A stretch of DNA of 64,000 bases from a virus. Location: IMG/VR virus record IMGVR_UViG_3300032304_000826, positions 1 through 64,000 of that record, one strand, 5' to 3'. Shown in pieces: positions 40,724 through 49,673 of the stretch (its first letter is position 1; every line of letters starts with the position of its first letter). The position numbers were made by a program, and so were the translations under genes. The notes below the pieces were generated by a model that worked only from the letters and a program-made list of their open reading frames with translations, did not search any database and had not been told where the DNA came from.

Positions 40724-41661
40724 ATTTGATACCTAACAATTACCACGCCAGATCCACCGTTTCTACCGTTCGTAGTGTTAGTATTTCCTGCTTCACCAGT
40801 TCCGCCGCCACCGCCGCCTAATCCATTAGTTCCTGCAGTTGCTCTTGCTGAGTTAACGTTGTTAGACCCAAGTCCGCCACCACCAGAACCGCCATTAGGT
40901 TCTCGTTGCCCATCCCAAGAAGTTCCTCCACCGCCACCTGCGTAAAATGTAGAGTTGCCAGAAATAGAGTACGCACGTCCTGCGCCCCCATCCCCACCAC
41001 CAACTCCGTTTGCAGCGTTTCCGCCTGCTCCACCTGCTCCGCCTCCGCCACCAGTTGGGTAACCGTTACCTGAGGCCGCACCAGAGCCACCAGCGTTACC
41101 GTAACCTAAGCCACCACCAATATTTCCTTGAGTGGCTGCGCCACCCGCACCGTTACCGTAGTTTCCGCCGCCTCCAGATCCGCCGGCTAAACCTAGGCTA
41201 TTTATTGACTCGCCTGACCCGCCACCACCGCCATTAGCAACAATGTCAGAGATACTTGAATTTCCACCATTCAAACCGTTACCAGCTGAGGTGTTGTCTC
41301 CACCATTACCTACAACAACAGAGTACGACGCTACTGGAAGTGATTTTGCTGAATGATACACAAGTCCACCGGCTCCACCGCCACCGTTGGTGTTGGACTG
41401 AGCGCCAGAGTTTCCTCCACCGCCTACAACTAGTATTTCTGCTGTAAGGGTTAGTGCAGAGTTGAAAAATGTATAGGTTCCGCCAGTTACGGCACCTGTA
41501 ACAAACGTATGGGTTCTATACCCACCAGCTGTTACAACACTGCCACCAGTTATAGAAGCAGGATTTTGTCTTAGTGCTTCTGATATGGCAGCACCTACAC
41601 CCACACCTTTATTTTCAGAGGTTGCACCAAAGGTTCCTCTCACGCTACTTACAAAAGGCAT
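40720..41661 (-). CDS. Glycine-rich tail adhesin (313 aa)
   Basis: Opens [20 protein letters not shown], has a beta region with the motif GGYRTHTF...VGGGG, then about 200 residues of Gly-rich (GGGGGSG, GGAGGNA) sequence and ends GGSGVVIVRYQI. Such proteins resemble T4-like gp38 adhesins, where polyglycine II helices pack and loops bind host receptor. Clearly paralogous to the 46093-46956 product. Its stop codon overlaps the convergent stop of the carbamoyltransferase. Confidence 0.85.
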   Translation of the reverse strand: MPFVSSVRGTFGATSENKGVGVGAAISEALRQNPASITGGSVVTAGGYRTHTFVTGAVTGGTYTFFNSALTLTAEILVVGGGGNSGAQSNTNGGGGAGGLVYHSAKSLPVASYSVVVGNGGDNTSAGNGLNGGNSSISDIVANGGGGGSGESINSLGLAGGSGGGGNYGNGAGGAATQGNIGGGLGYGNAGGSGAASGNGYPTGGGGGAGGAGGNAANGVGGGDGGAGRAYSISGNSTFYAGGGGGTSWDGQREPNGGSGGGGLGSNNVNSARATAGTNGLGGGGGGTGEAGNTNTTNGRNGGSGVVIVRYQI

Positions 41662-41671
41662 TTACTTCTCC

Positions 41672-44569
41672 TTAGAAGTTGAGGTTAGCAGAACCTAACA
41701 AGGTGTATGCAGAAGATCTACGAACTAGTGTAAGAGAAAAAATATCAATTTTTCCACTTGAAGACGTAGGAGTTGGGGTAAGTCCAGCTGCCCACTTCAT
41801 GGTTATAGCAGATCCGTTTACAGTAAATGTTGATGGGACATAACCTGTTGCGCCTTGAGTTACTAGTACGTTTATGGTAAATACGCGACCATCGGTTGTT
41901 GGAGCATTTGTGATATTCCAAGTCATGTTAGCGGAAGGAGTATTTGTAGTCCAGAAAATGTTACCTGCGCTATAGTCGAGAGTAGCTACGTTTGACGATA
42001 GAGTTACGTCTACAACGTCTTCAATCATTTCCTGAACACGAACTCCACCAGTAAAGGTTGGGGTTCCAGTAAACGAAGGTGCTCCAGAGAATACTGGGGT
42101 ACCAGAGAATGTTGGGTTACCAGAGAATGTTGCATCTCCAGCAATCGTTCCACCAAAGCTGTTTGAAGAACCACTAAGTGTTAAGTTAGCAATGCTGTTA
42201 GATCCAGCTGTAGAGGTTAATCCTGTAGATAGGGTAGCTGTAGTAGCTGTAATTGCTCCAGTACGTATAGCATCATATACAAGTCCAGCGTTTGTAAAGT
42301 CAACAGTTGTTCCCGGAGCAACAGTTAGGCCATCAAAGAACTTTGTAACGCCGTCAGATGCATCACGAACAATACCGTAGTATCTGCGTTCACGAGTCTT
42401 AGTAGCTGTTCCTGCAGGAGATACTGCAGCTGAAGTTACGTTAGCAGCACCAGTTTTTCTATAGCTAAATGTTGTAGCAGAAGGAATTGCGCTTACAACA
42501 TAAGTTCCGTTGAATGTAGCGTCCACACTTGTTACTACAACAACGTCTCCTACAGCATATGTATGGGATGCGGTTGTAGTTAGTGTAGCTACTTCAGAGG
42601 CGATTACCTTGTTGCTTACAGAGCGAACTACGTTAGATACGGCAACTGTGTACTCTGAAACAAGACCTAGATCAATAAGGTCATCAGTGTTGTTAGCAGC
42701 TGTACGAACTAATGAGTCTGCAGTTGAAAGTGTGTCAATAACTGTAGTAGTTCCAGAACCACCAAAGGTTAGGGTACCTACGATTGCAACGTTACCTGCA
42801 ATATTCATAGCACCTGAAATACCAACGCCACCAACTACGGTAAGAGCACCAGTTGTAGGAGAGGTAGAAGGTGTTGGAATTTCTAAGTGAACATTTACAC
42901 CAGGTGTAATTTCAAGTTGGGTGTCGCCAGAAGCGAAACCACCGGCTGCAAAAATAATCTTGTTTTGAGTTCCCTTATCGCCAGTAGCAAATACTAGGTT
43001 ACCTTGTGCGCCATCGTTAAAGGTTACGCTTCCAGCAGGAGATACTGCTGCAGAGGTTACGTTTGCATTTGTCTTTGCATATCTAAAGGTTGTAGTAGTA
43101 GGCACTGCAGTTACGTAGTAAGTGCCGTCAAATGGGGCACCTACGCCAGTAATAACTGCCTTAGCCCCTACAGAGATGCCGTGTGCAGCTCCTGTTGTAA
43201 GAGTAGCAACGTTAGAGGTAAGAGCCTTATTTGTAATAGTTTTTGTTACAGTCGCTGGCGCCTCGTGGAAGATATACGCATCGTTTGGACCAGTAATACC
43301 GTAGGTTTCTGCATCAAAGTCTGATCCAGTAATACCGAAGGTTGCCCAGCCACTACCGTCATCTCCGTTGTTAGAGAAAACCTGCATGTCTGCAGAAGAG
43401 GTTCGGTCCGTGTTGCGGAATGCTAATTGAGCAAAACCACTTTCTTCTGCTCCATTGCTAAATTGACGAACTTCTACTGCGTTAGTAAGAGCAGCGTCTG
43501 TCTCAAAAGTAGGCGCATCGGTGCCCGCAAAAACTTGATCATTAGCGGTAAGGGCGTCTACTGTTACGTCAGATACCCAAGTAACCGCAGTTCCATCATT
43601 AGATAGGAATTTGCCAGCTTGAGCTGAGTAGTCTGGGAAAGTACCTGCAGCTAAAACGTCCCAGTTAGCGCCCACTACTGGAGAGTTACCTGTTGTATTT
43701 CTCTTAGCAATCCAAGAAGATCCACCAAAAGTAACAATATCGTTTTTATTGTAAGTAGTTAAGGCGTTATATGTGCCCTTCCAAGAAATACCTTCAATGA
43801 GCACCGCCCAATAAAGAGTATCTGTTGGTGCACTGTTTAATGAGTCTGCAATAGCTACGTATACAAGACCACCGTAGTTAACCACGTCTCCTGATTGATA
43901 ACTAGTCAATGAAGACCATGTGCCCTCAAATTGGAAACCTTGGCTAAATAATGCCCAGTTAGTTACGTTAGTTGGAACTACTCCAGTAGAAGCGACAATA
44001 TTAATATACGCTTTACCGCCATAGGAAACGATATCGTTTAGTTTATAAGTGGTTCCTGAAGCGTAAGCGCCCTTCCATTCAACGCCGTATACAAGAATTT
44101 CCCAGTTAGCGTTTCCAGTAGCGGGAATAGAAGCAGAGTTGTTATTAGAAGCAATCCAAATGTTACCGCCGTGCTTAACTACGTCGCCTTTTTGATAAGA
44201 GGTGCCTGAAGCCCAAGTGCCCTCATACTGAATACCGTCAACAAAAACAGACCAATCTGAGGTTTCAGTTACAGGGTTATCGGCTAAAGTGTCTCGCAGA
44301 GCAATGTAGATCTTTCCACCAAACGAAACTAAATCTGAAATTAAATATTGAGTTGATGAAGACCAAATACCTCGGTAGTTAAAACCCTCAACCATTAGAT
44401 CCCAGAATGAGGTGTCTGTTGGGAGGTTGCCTGCAGTTGCAGTAGATAGTTTATAAACATAAACGTTACCACCATAGGTGACCACATCGTTACGCTCATA
44501 CGTTGTGCCGCTTGCGTAAGATCCGCGATAGTCAAAGCGGAATTTGCCCAGATCAAGAATCTGTGCCAT
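41672..44569 (-). CDS. Modular tail fibre with six chitin-binding-like repeats (965 aa)
   Basis: Residues about 9-315 hold six tandem ~50-residue modules of the pattern [FWY]-x-x-[GA]-x-[WY]-x-x-x-T-x-Y-x-x-x-D-x-V-x-x-G-G-x-x-[WY]...P-x-x-x-x-x-W-x-x-[LF]-x-x-G, like carbohydrate-binding ChtBD3/CBM5 units. Then comes a fibre body with two copies of a ~65-residue unit (SNVATLTT...GDVVVVTSVDATFNGTYVV...TTFSYRKT) and a C-terminal beta tip ending LGSANLNF. Paralogous to the 46961-49039 fibre, which has a single module. Confidence 0.85.
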   Translation of the reverse strand: MAQILDLGKFRFDYRGSYASGTTYERNDVVTYGGNVYVYKLSTATAGNLPTDTSFWDLMVEGFNYRGIWSSSTQYLISDLVSFGGKIYIALRDTLADNPVTETSDWSVFVDGIQYEGTWASGTSYQKGDVVKHGGNIWIASNNNSASIPATGNANWEILVYGVEWKGAYASGTTYKLNDIVSYGGKAYINIVASTGVVPTNVTNWALFSQGFQFEGTWSSLTSYQSGDVVNYGGLVYVAIADSLNSAPTDTLYWAVLIEGISWKGTYNALTTYNKNDIVTFGGSSWIAKRNTTGNSPVVGANWDVLAAGTFPDYSAQAGKFLSNDGTAVTWVSDVTVDALTANDQVFAGTDAPTFETDAALTNAVEVRQFSNGAEESGFAQLAFRNTDRTSSADMQVFSNNGDDGSGWATFGITGSDFDAETYGITGPNDAYIFHEAPATVTKTITNKALTSNVATLTTGAAHGISVGAKAVITGVGAPFDGTYYVTAVPTTTTFRYAKTNANVTSAAVSPAGSVTFNDGAQGNLVFATGDKGTQNKIIFAAGGFASGDTQLEITPGVNVHLEIPTPSTSPTTGALTVVGGVGISGAMNIAGNVAIVGTLTFGGSGTTTVIDTLSTADSLVRTAANNTDDLIDLGLVSEYTVAVSNVVRSVSNKVIASEVATLTTTASHTYAVGDVVVVTSVDATFNGTYVVSAIPSATTFSYRKTGAANVTSAAVSPAGTATKTRERRYYGIVRDASDGVTKFFDGLTVAPGTTVDFTNAGLVYDAIRTGAITATTATLSTGLTSTAGSNSIANLTLSGSSNSFGGTIAGDATFSGNPTFSGTPVFSGAPSFTGTPTFTGGVRVQEMIEDVVDVTLSSNVATLDYSAGNIFWTTNTPSANMTWNITNAPTTDGRVFTINVLVTQGATGYVPSTFTVNGSAITMKWAAGLTPTPTSSSGKIDIFSLTLVRRSSAYTLLGSANLNF
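43636..44545 (-). repeat. Six tandem carbohydrate-binding-like modules (coding)
   Basis: Six diverged ~150-bp units encode the repeats described for the 965-residue fibre; units differ in sequence but keep Trp/Tyr, Gly-Gly and the closing Trp. Confidence 0.8.
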
Positions 44570-44847
44570 TAGTAAACCTCCATTAGGATATGACCGGTTG
44601 CGTTAACGCTAAACCTCAGTGTATTATTGCTCCACATCCAGTTGAGGTAGTCATCTGAACGTACAGAGAAAGAGCTATCACCTAGGTTAATAGCAGTTCC
44701 ACCGGCAATAATATCAATATAAGTCTTGCCTGTATCGATGTCTTGACGAGCACCGTAGAATACTTTATCGGCAATATCCTCAAGATCAGAGGTATTTAGG
44801 GTGCCTGCCGCCCCGTCAATATTTATAAACTGCGGTACTAGAGGCAC
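44569..44847 (-). CDS. Small fibre-cassette protein (92 aa)
   Basis: Reads PQFINIDGAAGTLNTSDLED near the start and ends TLRFSVNATGHILMEVY. The closing beta strand resembles the 49040-49312 product (DQLIMEVE), occupying the same slot in the other cassette. Coupled to both neighbours by TAATG. Role unknown, likely fibre assembly or cap. Confidence 0.6.
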   Translation of the reverse strand: MPLVPQFINIDGAAGTLNTSDLEDIADKVFYGARQDIDTGKTYIDIIAGGTAINLGDSSFSVRSDDYLNWMWSNNTLRFSVNATGHILMEVY

Positions 44848-45287
44848 TACTTAACTCCTTCTGACAGCTCGATGTGAAGTGTAATAATATCCTCAAATGG
44901 GCAGGTAGCGTATAGCTTATCCCCAGTATTAAGGACAAAATCTGGAAGCACCTTGTTATACCCACTAGAAGTAGGGTTTCCGTCTTCCCCGACTCTGGAA
45001 TCTCCAGATACCACAGGAAGAACTACAAAGTTATTTTTCAAAACACGGTTTTTAGCAAGCAAATGCTTGACAGTTGGGTTGCCGCGCCCAACATAAACTT
45101 CTACTGGAAGGATTCCAGTGTCGCTTGCCCCAGTATGAATAGCGACAATTGAGTTGACGCGAGTCTTAGAGGTAGCGGTAAAAATAGTAGTAGCAGTAGA
45201 TGCTGCCGTATCAGTGACAAGGAAGCTAATGCTTTTAGCAGTTCCCGCAGAGGCTACTGCGTCAACTGGATATGCGTATCCTGGCAT
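44847..45287 (-). CDS. Small virion protein (146 aa)
   Basis: Opens MPGYAYPVDAVASAGTAKSI, with VNSIVAIHTGASDTGILPVEVYV and NFVVLPVVSGDSRV in the middle and a beta C-terminus. Same general plan as the 109- and 112-residue paralogues (an N-terminal beta strand set with a central Pro-Val-Glu-Val-x-V), but too diverged to call homologous by eye. It belongs to the first fibre cassette. Confidence 0.55.
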   Translation of the reverse strand: MPGYAYPVDAVASAGTAKSISFLVTDTAASTATTIFTATSKTRVNSIVAIHTGASDTGILPVEVYVGRGNPTVKHLLAKNRVLKNNFVVLPVVSGDSRVGEDGNPTSSGYNKVLPDFVLNTGDKLYATCPFEDIITLHIELSEGVK

Positions 45288-45295
45288 TTACTCTC

Positions 45296-45625
45296 CTAAG
45301 CCGTCTGATCTATTCCCTGGACGTAAAAGGCCATTCCTGCTGGTCCAGCAACCTTTACTACATCTGTTGGGTTTACGCCAAATCTAAATGTTTCATAGCT
45401 ATTATACGCAGGCACAATTAACTTATGTGCTATTAACCCATAGCCAGTTTCTGAGGCTCCTGAAGGAATTACATATACATAGATCTCTGCATCAGCTTCG
45501 GTAGTATTAGTAGCTATAACAGAGATTAAATAATAATCTGTAGAGGTAAACGCGGTAGTTCCAGAAGAACCGTAGGCTACTGCTGAAGATAGGCGTGTTA
45601 CCGCTAAACGTTCAATGCCTGCCAT
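45296..45625 (-). CDS. Small virion protein (109 aa)
   Basis: ERLAVTRLSSAVAYGSSG then YLISVIATNTTEADAEIYVYV and NSYETFRFGVNPTDVVKV form an all-beta domain like the 35283-35621 and 49312-49644 products. Sits between a 146-residue relative and a collagen-like protein. Likely a small decorating or trimerising domain of fibre cassette one. Confidence 0.6.
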   Translation of the reverse strand: MAGIERLAVTRLSSAVAYGSSGTTAFTSTDYYLISVIATNTTEADAEIYVYVIPSGASETGYGLIAHKLIVPAYNSYETFRFGVNPTDVVKVAGPAGMAFYVQGIDQTA

Positions 45626-46093
45626 TTATATTCCTAACCACCATGAGATTGCAGCACTGCCTGCACTTGAAGATCCAGCAGGACCGGTTGGTCCAATTAA
45701 TCCTTGTGGGCCTGTTGGGCCTACTGATCCAGTAGGACCTGTAGATCCTTGTGGAGCTGCGCCGGTTTCAACCCAGTATCCATCATAATAAATAAAAATA
45801 CTGCCTGTATTTGGATCAAACCAAGAATCACCAGCCACTGCATTAGCAGGTGGCGTTCCGGTTGTTGTTGTCCAACGACCTAAAGATCCAGTTGGTCCAG
45901 TAGATCCTGTTGGTCCAGTAGGACCTGTTGCACCAGTATTACCCGTTAAACCTGTGGGACCAGTTGGACCCGTTGGTCCAACTACAGGTGTACGAATTAC
46001 GTTCCAAGTAACACCATCCCACTTCCAAGTAGTATTACCAGAAGTAAATTCTTGATTGAGTGTAGGTGAATTAGGAAAATCAATAGCTGGCAT
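45626..46093 (-). CDS. Collagen-like fibre protein (155 aa)
   Basis: Cap domain [20 protein letters not shown] with [12 protein letters not shown], related to the 38331-38693 product; Gly-Pro-Thr tracts at about 38-70 and 117-145; between them [19 protein letters not shown] and [10 protein letters not shown], a short base domain shared with the 617-residue collagen-like protein. Stop overlaps the following gene start as TAATG. Confidence 0.8.
   Translation of the reverse strand: MPAIDFPNSPTLNQEFTSGNTTWKWDGVTWNVIRTPVVGPTGPTGPTGLTGNTGATGPTGPTGSTGPTGSLGRWTTTTGTPPANAVAGDSWFDPNTGSIFIYYDGYWVETGAAPQGSTGPTGSVGPTGPQGLIGPTGPAGSSSAGSAAISWWLGI
45680..45990 (-). repeat. Two collagen-like Gly-Pro-Thr tracts (coding)
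   Basis: G-P-T/G-x-x triplets flank a short non-collagen linker in the 155-residue protein. Confidence 0.75.
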
Positions 46094-46956
46094 TAGATTG
46101 GGTACCTAATAATCACGATACCAGAGCCGCCCCTACCTCCATCAGATAAACCGGATGTACTTCCGCTTCCGCCACCTCCACCGCCAAGACCATTTGTGCC
46201 ATTGCCACCAGCACCGTTGTTACCGCCAGCTCCGCCCCCACCACTACCCCCTGATGATGCAGTTCCACCTGAACGGTTAGCGCCCCCACCGCCACCAGCA
46301 TAAAAAGTACCAAATACAGAAAGCCCTGCGCCTCCAGAACCAGCGTTTCCCTCACTAGGAACATATCCTCCAGCAGCTCCTGCGCCACCGCCACCAGCCA
46401 TACTGCAACAACCTCCAAAGGAACCTCCACCATTATTTCCTTGACCTGCAACACCTGTTCGTACTGATTGATAAGATGGGTGACCTACCCCACCTCCAGA
46501 ACCTCCATTTGATGCTGGAGCAGAACCATTACCACCACTTACCTGTTGTTCTCCAGCACCATAACCTCCACCGAAGGATGTTAAACCAAATGCTGTGCTG
46601 TCTCCGCCTTGGGTAGGCATTGAAGAGCCACTTGAACCGTTTCCATAATTTCCAACAACAATTGAGTAGTTAGTAATTGATACATTTAAGCTTCCAGTAA
46701 GCAGACCTCCCGCACCTCCGCCACCGCCTTGGTACCCACCACCACCGCCCCCACCACCAGCAACAATTAAGTATTCAACTGGTCCTGATTGATCTGGGGT
46801 AAAAGTAGATGTGCCCACAGCAGTAAAAGTATGTATGCGGTAACCACCTGCGATTGTAACTGTTCCACCAGTAGAGCCAGTGCCTATACGACCAGTTTGA
46901 GTTTTTCGTTTTCCTTGGCTGCCGTAGCTTCCCCGAACAGAGCTAACAAAAGGCAT
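46093..46956 (-). CDS. Glycine-rich tail adhesin (287 aa)
   Basis: Paralogue of the 313-residue adhesin: [19 protein letters not shown] start, [16 protein letters not shown], a Gly-rich core ([25 protein letters not shown]) and [12 protein letters not shown] end. Expected to form a polyglycine sandwich with host-binding loops. The loop content differs strongly between the two copies, as expected for alternative receptor specificities. First gene of the second fibre cassette. Confidence 0.85.
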   Translation of the reverse strand: MPFVSSVRGSYGSQGKRKTQTGRIGTGSTGGTVTIAGGYRIHTFTAVGTSTFTPDQSGPVEYLIVAGGGGGGGGYQGGGGGAGGLLTGSLNVSITNYSIVVGNYGNGSSGSSMPTQGGDSTAFGLTSFGGGYGAGEQQVSGGNGSAPASNGGSGGGVGHPSYQSVRTGVAGQGNNGGGSFGGCCSMAGGGGAGAAGGYVPSEGNAGSGGAGLSVFGTFYAGGGGGANRSGGTASSGGSGGGGAGGNNGAGGNGTNGLGGGGGGSGSTSGLSDGGRGGSGIVIIRYPI

Positions 46957-46960
46957 TTAA

Positions 46961-49039
46961 TTACCCCCAGTTTAAGTTAGCGGAGCCTAGTACGGTCCAT
47001 GCGCTAGAAATACGAACTAGTGTAAATGTGAATACATCAATACGTCCAGCAACACTTGTTGGGGTTGGGGCCGCTGCCGCAGTCCATTTAATAGTTTGAG
47101 ATGTTCCCGCAATAGTTAATGCGCTTGGAATATAGCCAGTTGCACCTTGGGTAACAAAAACGTTAATGGTCATAATCTTATTGTTATCAGTAGGCACGTT
47201 TGTAAGAGCCACTGTAAAGTTTGCAGAAGGTGCGCTAGCAATCCAGTAGATGTTACCTGTAGACCAATCGCAAGCTGCTGAGTTAGAAGTAATAGTTGTT
47301 GCTACTAATGCTTCACGCATTTCTTGAATGTCAACTGTTCCGCTTAGTGATACTAAACCCGATGCGGTTAGTCCACCAACCTGTAGATCCGCATAAGCAG
47401 CCCCAGCTTCCGCAAAGTTTACAGTTGTAGTTGGTTTAGTTGTAGCGTCCTTAAAGATTTTAAATACGCCATCAGAAGCGTCACGAACTGCACCGCCGTA
47501 GTATCTACGGGCAGCTACCGAGCTACTGCCTGACGCAGCAGCTGAAGATACGTTTGCATTGGTTTTAGCATATGTAAATGTTGTTGAGGTAGGCACTGCA
47601 ATAATTGAGTAGGTACCGTTAAATGTAGCATCTACGCCAGTTATAACAGCCACATCTCCTGCACGATAGTTATGGCCAGCAGAGGTAGTAAGAGTTGCCA
47701 CATTTGAAGTTAACGCTTTGTTAGTAATTGTGCTAACTAGCGCTGCAATTGTACTTGCGTACTCAACTACTAAGCCTTCGTCAACAGCATCTGCTTGATT
47801 GCTTATACCAGAGAAGATCATAGGCGCAACAACTGCTAGGTTATCCGTAGTAGTAGCTCCTCCACCAAATGTGAGGTTACCAACGATAGACATATTACCT
47901 TCTACGTTGACGCTGCCTTGAATACCAACACCACCGACTACTGTTAAAGCACCTGTTGTAGATGAGGTAGATGGGGTATCAATTTCAATGTGTACGTTTA
48001 CATCTGGGGTAATTGACATTTGCTCATTGTCAGAAGCTAAGCCTCCAGCAGCAAAAATAAGCTTGTTCTCACTACCTTTGTCACCAGTAGCAAATACAAG
48101 GTTACCCTTACCAGTAGTTCCTACAGGAGCTTCTAGGAAAATGTAGCCGTCGTTTGCGCCAGTAATTGTAAACTCGGGGTCGTTAAAGTTAGAGGATGTA
48201 ATACCCATGTCAATGTAGCCAGCAAAGTCTGTACCATTATTTGCATAAGCAATGTAATCAGTAGATGAGTTTGTACCATTTCCTGAGTTTCTAAATGCAA
48301 TTTGTGCAAAGTCATCATCTGCATCAATAGCATATACAGCAGCTGCGTTGGTATATCCAGGAATAGTGGTTATTGTTCCTACAGTTGCTTGTGAAGCAAT
48401 ATTTCCTGCAGTCTTATCAAAAGTAAAGGTATTTAAAGTAGGCGTAGCGGTAATTTCATATGTGCCATCAAACGCAGCGTCTGCTGGGCTAAGGGCAATA
48501 GTTACGAACTGAAACGGGGCAAATCCGTGTGCGGTAGATGTAGTAATAGTCGCTACGTTAGAGGTCAAAGATTTTGTTTGAGCAGTCTTAGTAACAGTAC
48601 CTAAAGTTTCAGCATCTGTACGTGCTCCAGGACCTACGTATAGCTCTCCCGCAGTTGAGCCAACATCAAGGTCTCCGGTTACTCCAAGAGTTCCAAAAGA
48701 GTTAGACCAAGAGGCAGCAGTTCCGTCTGTCTTTAGAAACTTACCGGCGTTGCCTGTTTGTGTTGGGACTTGGCTTACAGTTGCAAACTGAAATGCAGAG
48801 CCAGTTGTCTGTAAGAATTGACCGTTTGTTCCTGCTGTAGGATCTGTGTACCCATCAATCATCTTAGACCAGTAGGCTGTATCTGTTGGGGCGTTGCCCG
48901 CGGTAGCGCCAGTGTTGATATAGGCGTAAAGGTTATTAGTGTACTTAACTACATCGTTAAGCTGGTATGTAGTGGCACCGCTATAGGTTCCCTTATAGGT
49001 AAAGCGAAGCTTACCTAAGTTAAAAATCTGAGCAGCCAT
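46961..49039 (-). CDS. Tail fibre with one chitin-binding-like module (692 aa)
   Basis: Opens MAAQIFNLGKLRFTYKGTYS, with one ~50-residue carbohydrate-binding-like module (to about 63), then fibre body including two copies of the SNVATITT/...DATFNGTYSII...TTFTYAKT unit, and a C-terminal beta tip (about 570-692) ending LGSANLNWG. The C-terminal 120 residues are strongly similar to those of the 965-residue fibre, so the two are duplicates that differ mainly in module number. Confidence 0.85.
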   Translation of the reverse strand: MAAQIFNLGKLRFTYKGTYSGATTYQLNDVVKYTNNLYAYINTGATAGNAPTDTAYWSKMIDGYTDPTAGTNGQFLQTTGSAFQFATVSQVPTQTGNAGKFLKTDGTAASWSNSFGTLGVTGDLDVGSTAGELYVGPGARTDAETLGTVTKTAQTKSLTSNVATITTSTAHGFAPFQFVTIALSPADAAFDGTYEITATPTLNTFTFDKTAGNIASQATVGTITTIPGYTNAAAVYAIDADDDFAQIAFRNSGNGTNSSTDYIAYANNGTDFAGYIDMGITSSNFNDPEFTITGANDGYIFLEAPVGTTGKGNLVFATGDKGSENKLIFAAGGLASDNEQMSITPDVNVHIEIDTPSTSSTTGALTVVGGVGIQGSVNVEGNMSIVGNLTFGGGATTTDNLAVVAPMIFSGISNQADAVDEGLVVEYASTIAALVSTITNKALTSNVATLTTSAGHNYRAGDVAVITGVDATFNGTYSIIAVPTSTTFTYAKTNANVSSAAASGSSSVAARRYYGGAVRDASDGVFKIFKDATTKPTTTVNFAEAGAAYADLQVGGLTASGLVSLSGTVDIQEMREALVATTITSNSAACDWSTGNIYWIASAPSANFTVALTNVPTDNNKIMTINVFVTQGATGYIPSALTIAGTSQTIKWTAAAAPTPTSVAGRIDVFTFTLVRISSAWTVLGSANLNWG

Positions 49040-49312
49040 CTACTCAACCTCCATAATAAGTTGGTCTGTGTTTGTAGTATCCCATGAAAAGTACAGTTCG
49101 TAAGGGGTTAGCGCAGTCGTATAATAAGTGTCCTCAAACCGTGCATATACTGTCCCGTCATCATTTACCTGTGGAACTACAATTTTAGCTGAAGTATCGC
49201 CCCACAAGTACTCTTCTACAGTCAACGTATCCGTTTTTGGATCATATTTAAAACCATAGAAATTCTGCTTTGATTTTGTAGAACTACCTGATAAGGATAA
49301 GAAACCGGCCAT
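49040..49312 (-). CDS. Small fibre-cassette protein (90 aa)
   Basis: Reads FYGFKYDPKTDTLTVEEYLWGD and DTYYTTALTPYELYFSWD and ends DQLIMEVE. Short all-beta protein in the slot equivalent to the 92-residue gene of cassette one. The stop and start overlap or touch neighbours. Unknown function. Confidence 0.6.
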   Translation of the reverse strand: MAGFLSLSGSSTKSKQNFYGFKYDPKTDTLTVEEYLWGDTSAKIVVPQVNDDGTVYARFEDTYYTTALTPYELYFSWDTTNTDQLIMEVE

Positions 49313-49644
49313 TAGGCTGTGATCTCCGTTCCAAATACGCTTACGCTGAGGTTGTTATTTGCCCCATTGAGCGTTATTACATCCGCAGCATCCATAGTTA
49401 TGCCAAAAGAAAGAACAGTGCTGTCATTTCTAGAGATCGGTACGTCATAAGCAACATAGTGCTTGCTTTCTACTGTAGCCCCATTAGGACGAACAGATAA
49501 TCTGAAAGTGGTGCCGTCTGTACCCCTATTAACTACCACAATGCTGCTAATAATAGCTGTGGTACTTGGGGGTACAGTGTAGACGTTAGTATCAACGCCA
49601 GCCGTGGATACGACTTGCCCTAATACTTTATATGTTGTTGGCAC
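49312..49644 (-). CDS. Small virion protein, paralogue of 35283-35621 product
   Basis: 110 residues: TYKVLGQVVSTAGVDTNVYT, ISSIVVVNRGTDGTTFRLSVR, KHYVAYDVPISRNDSTVLSF, ending SVSVFGTEITA. Nearly collinear with the 112-residue protein (which ends FQAFGSEIGA). This shows the fibre region has been built by duplication across at least 14 kb. Confidence 0.72.
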   Translation of the reverse strand: MPTTYKVLGQVVSTAGVDTNVYTVPPSTTAIISSIVVVNRGTDGTTFRLSVRPNGATVESKHYVAYDVPISRNDSTVLSFGITMDAADVITLNGANNNLSVSVFGTEITA

Positions 49645-49673
49645 TGTGTTCCTTCCTAAACTTGATTATTTTA

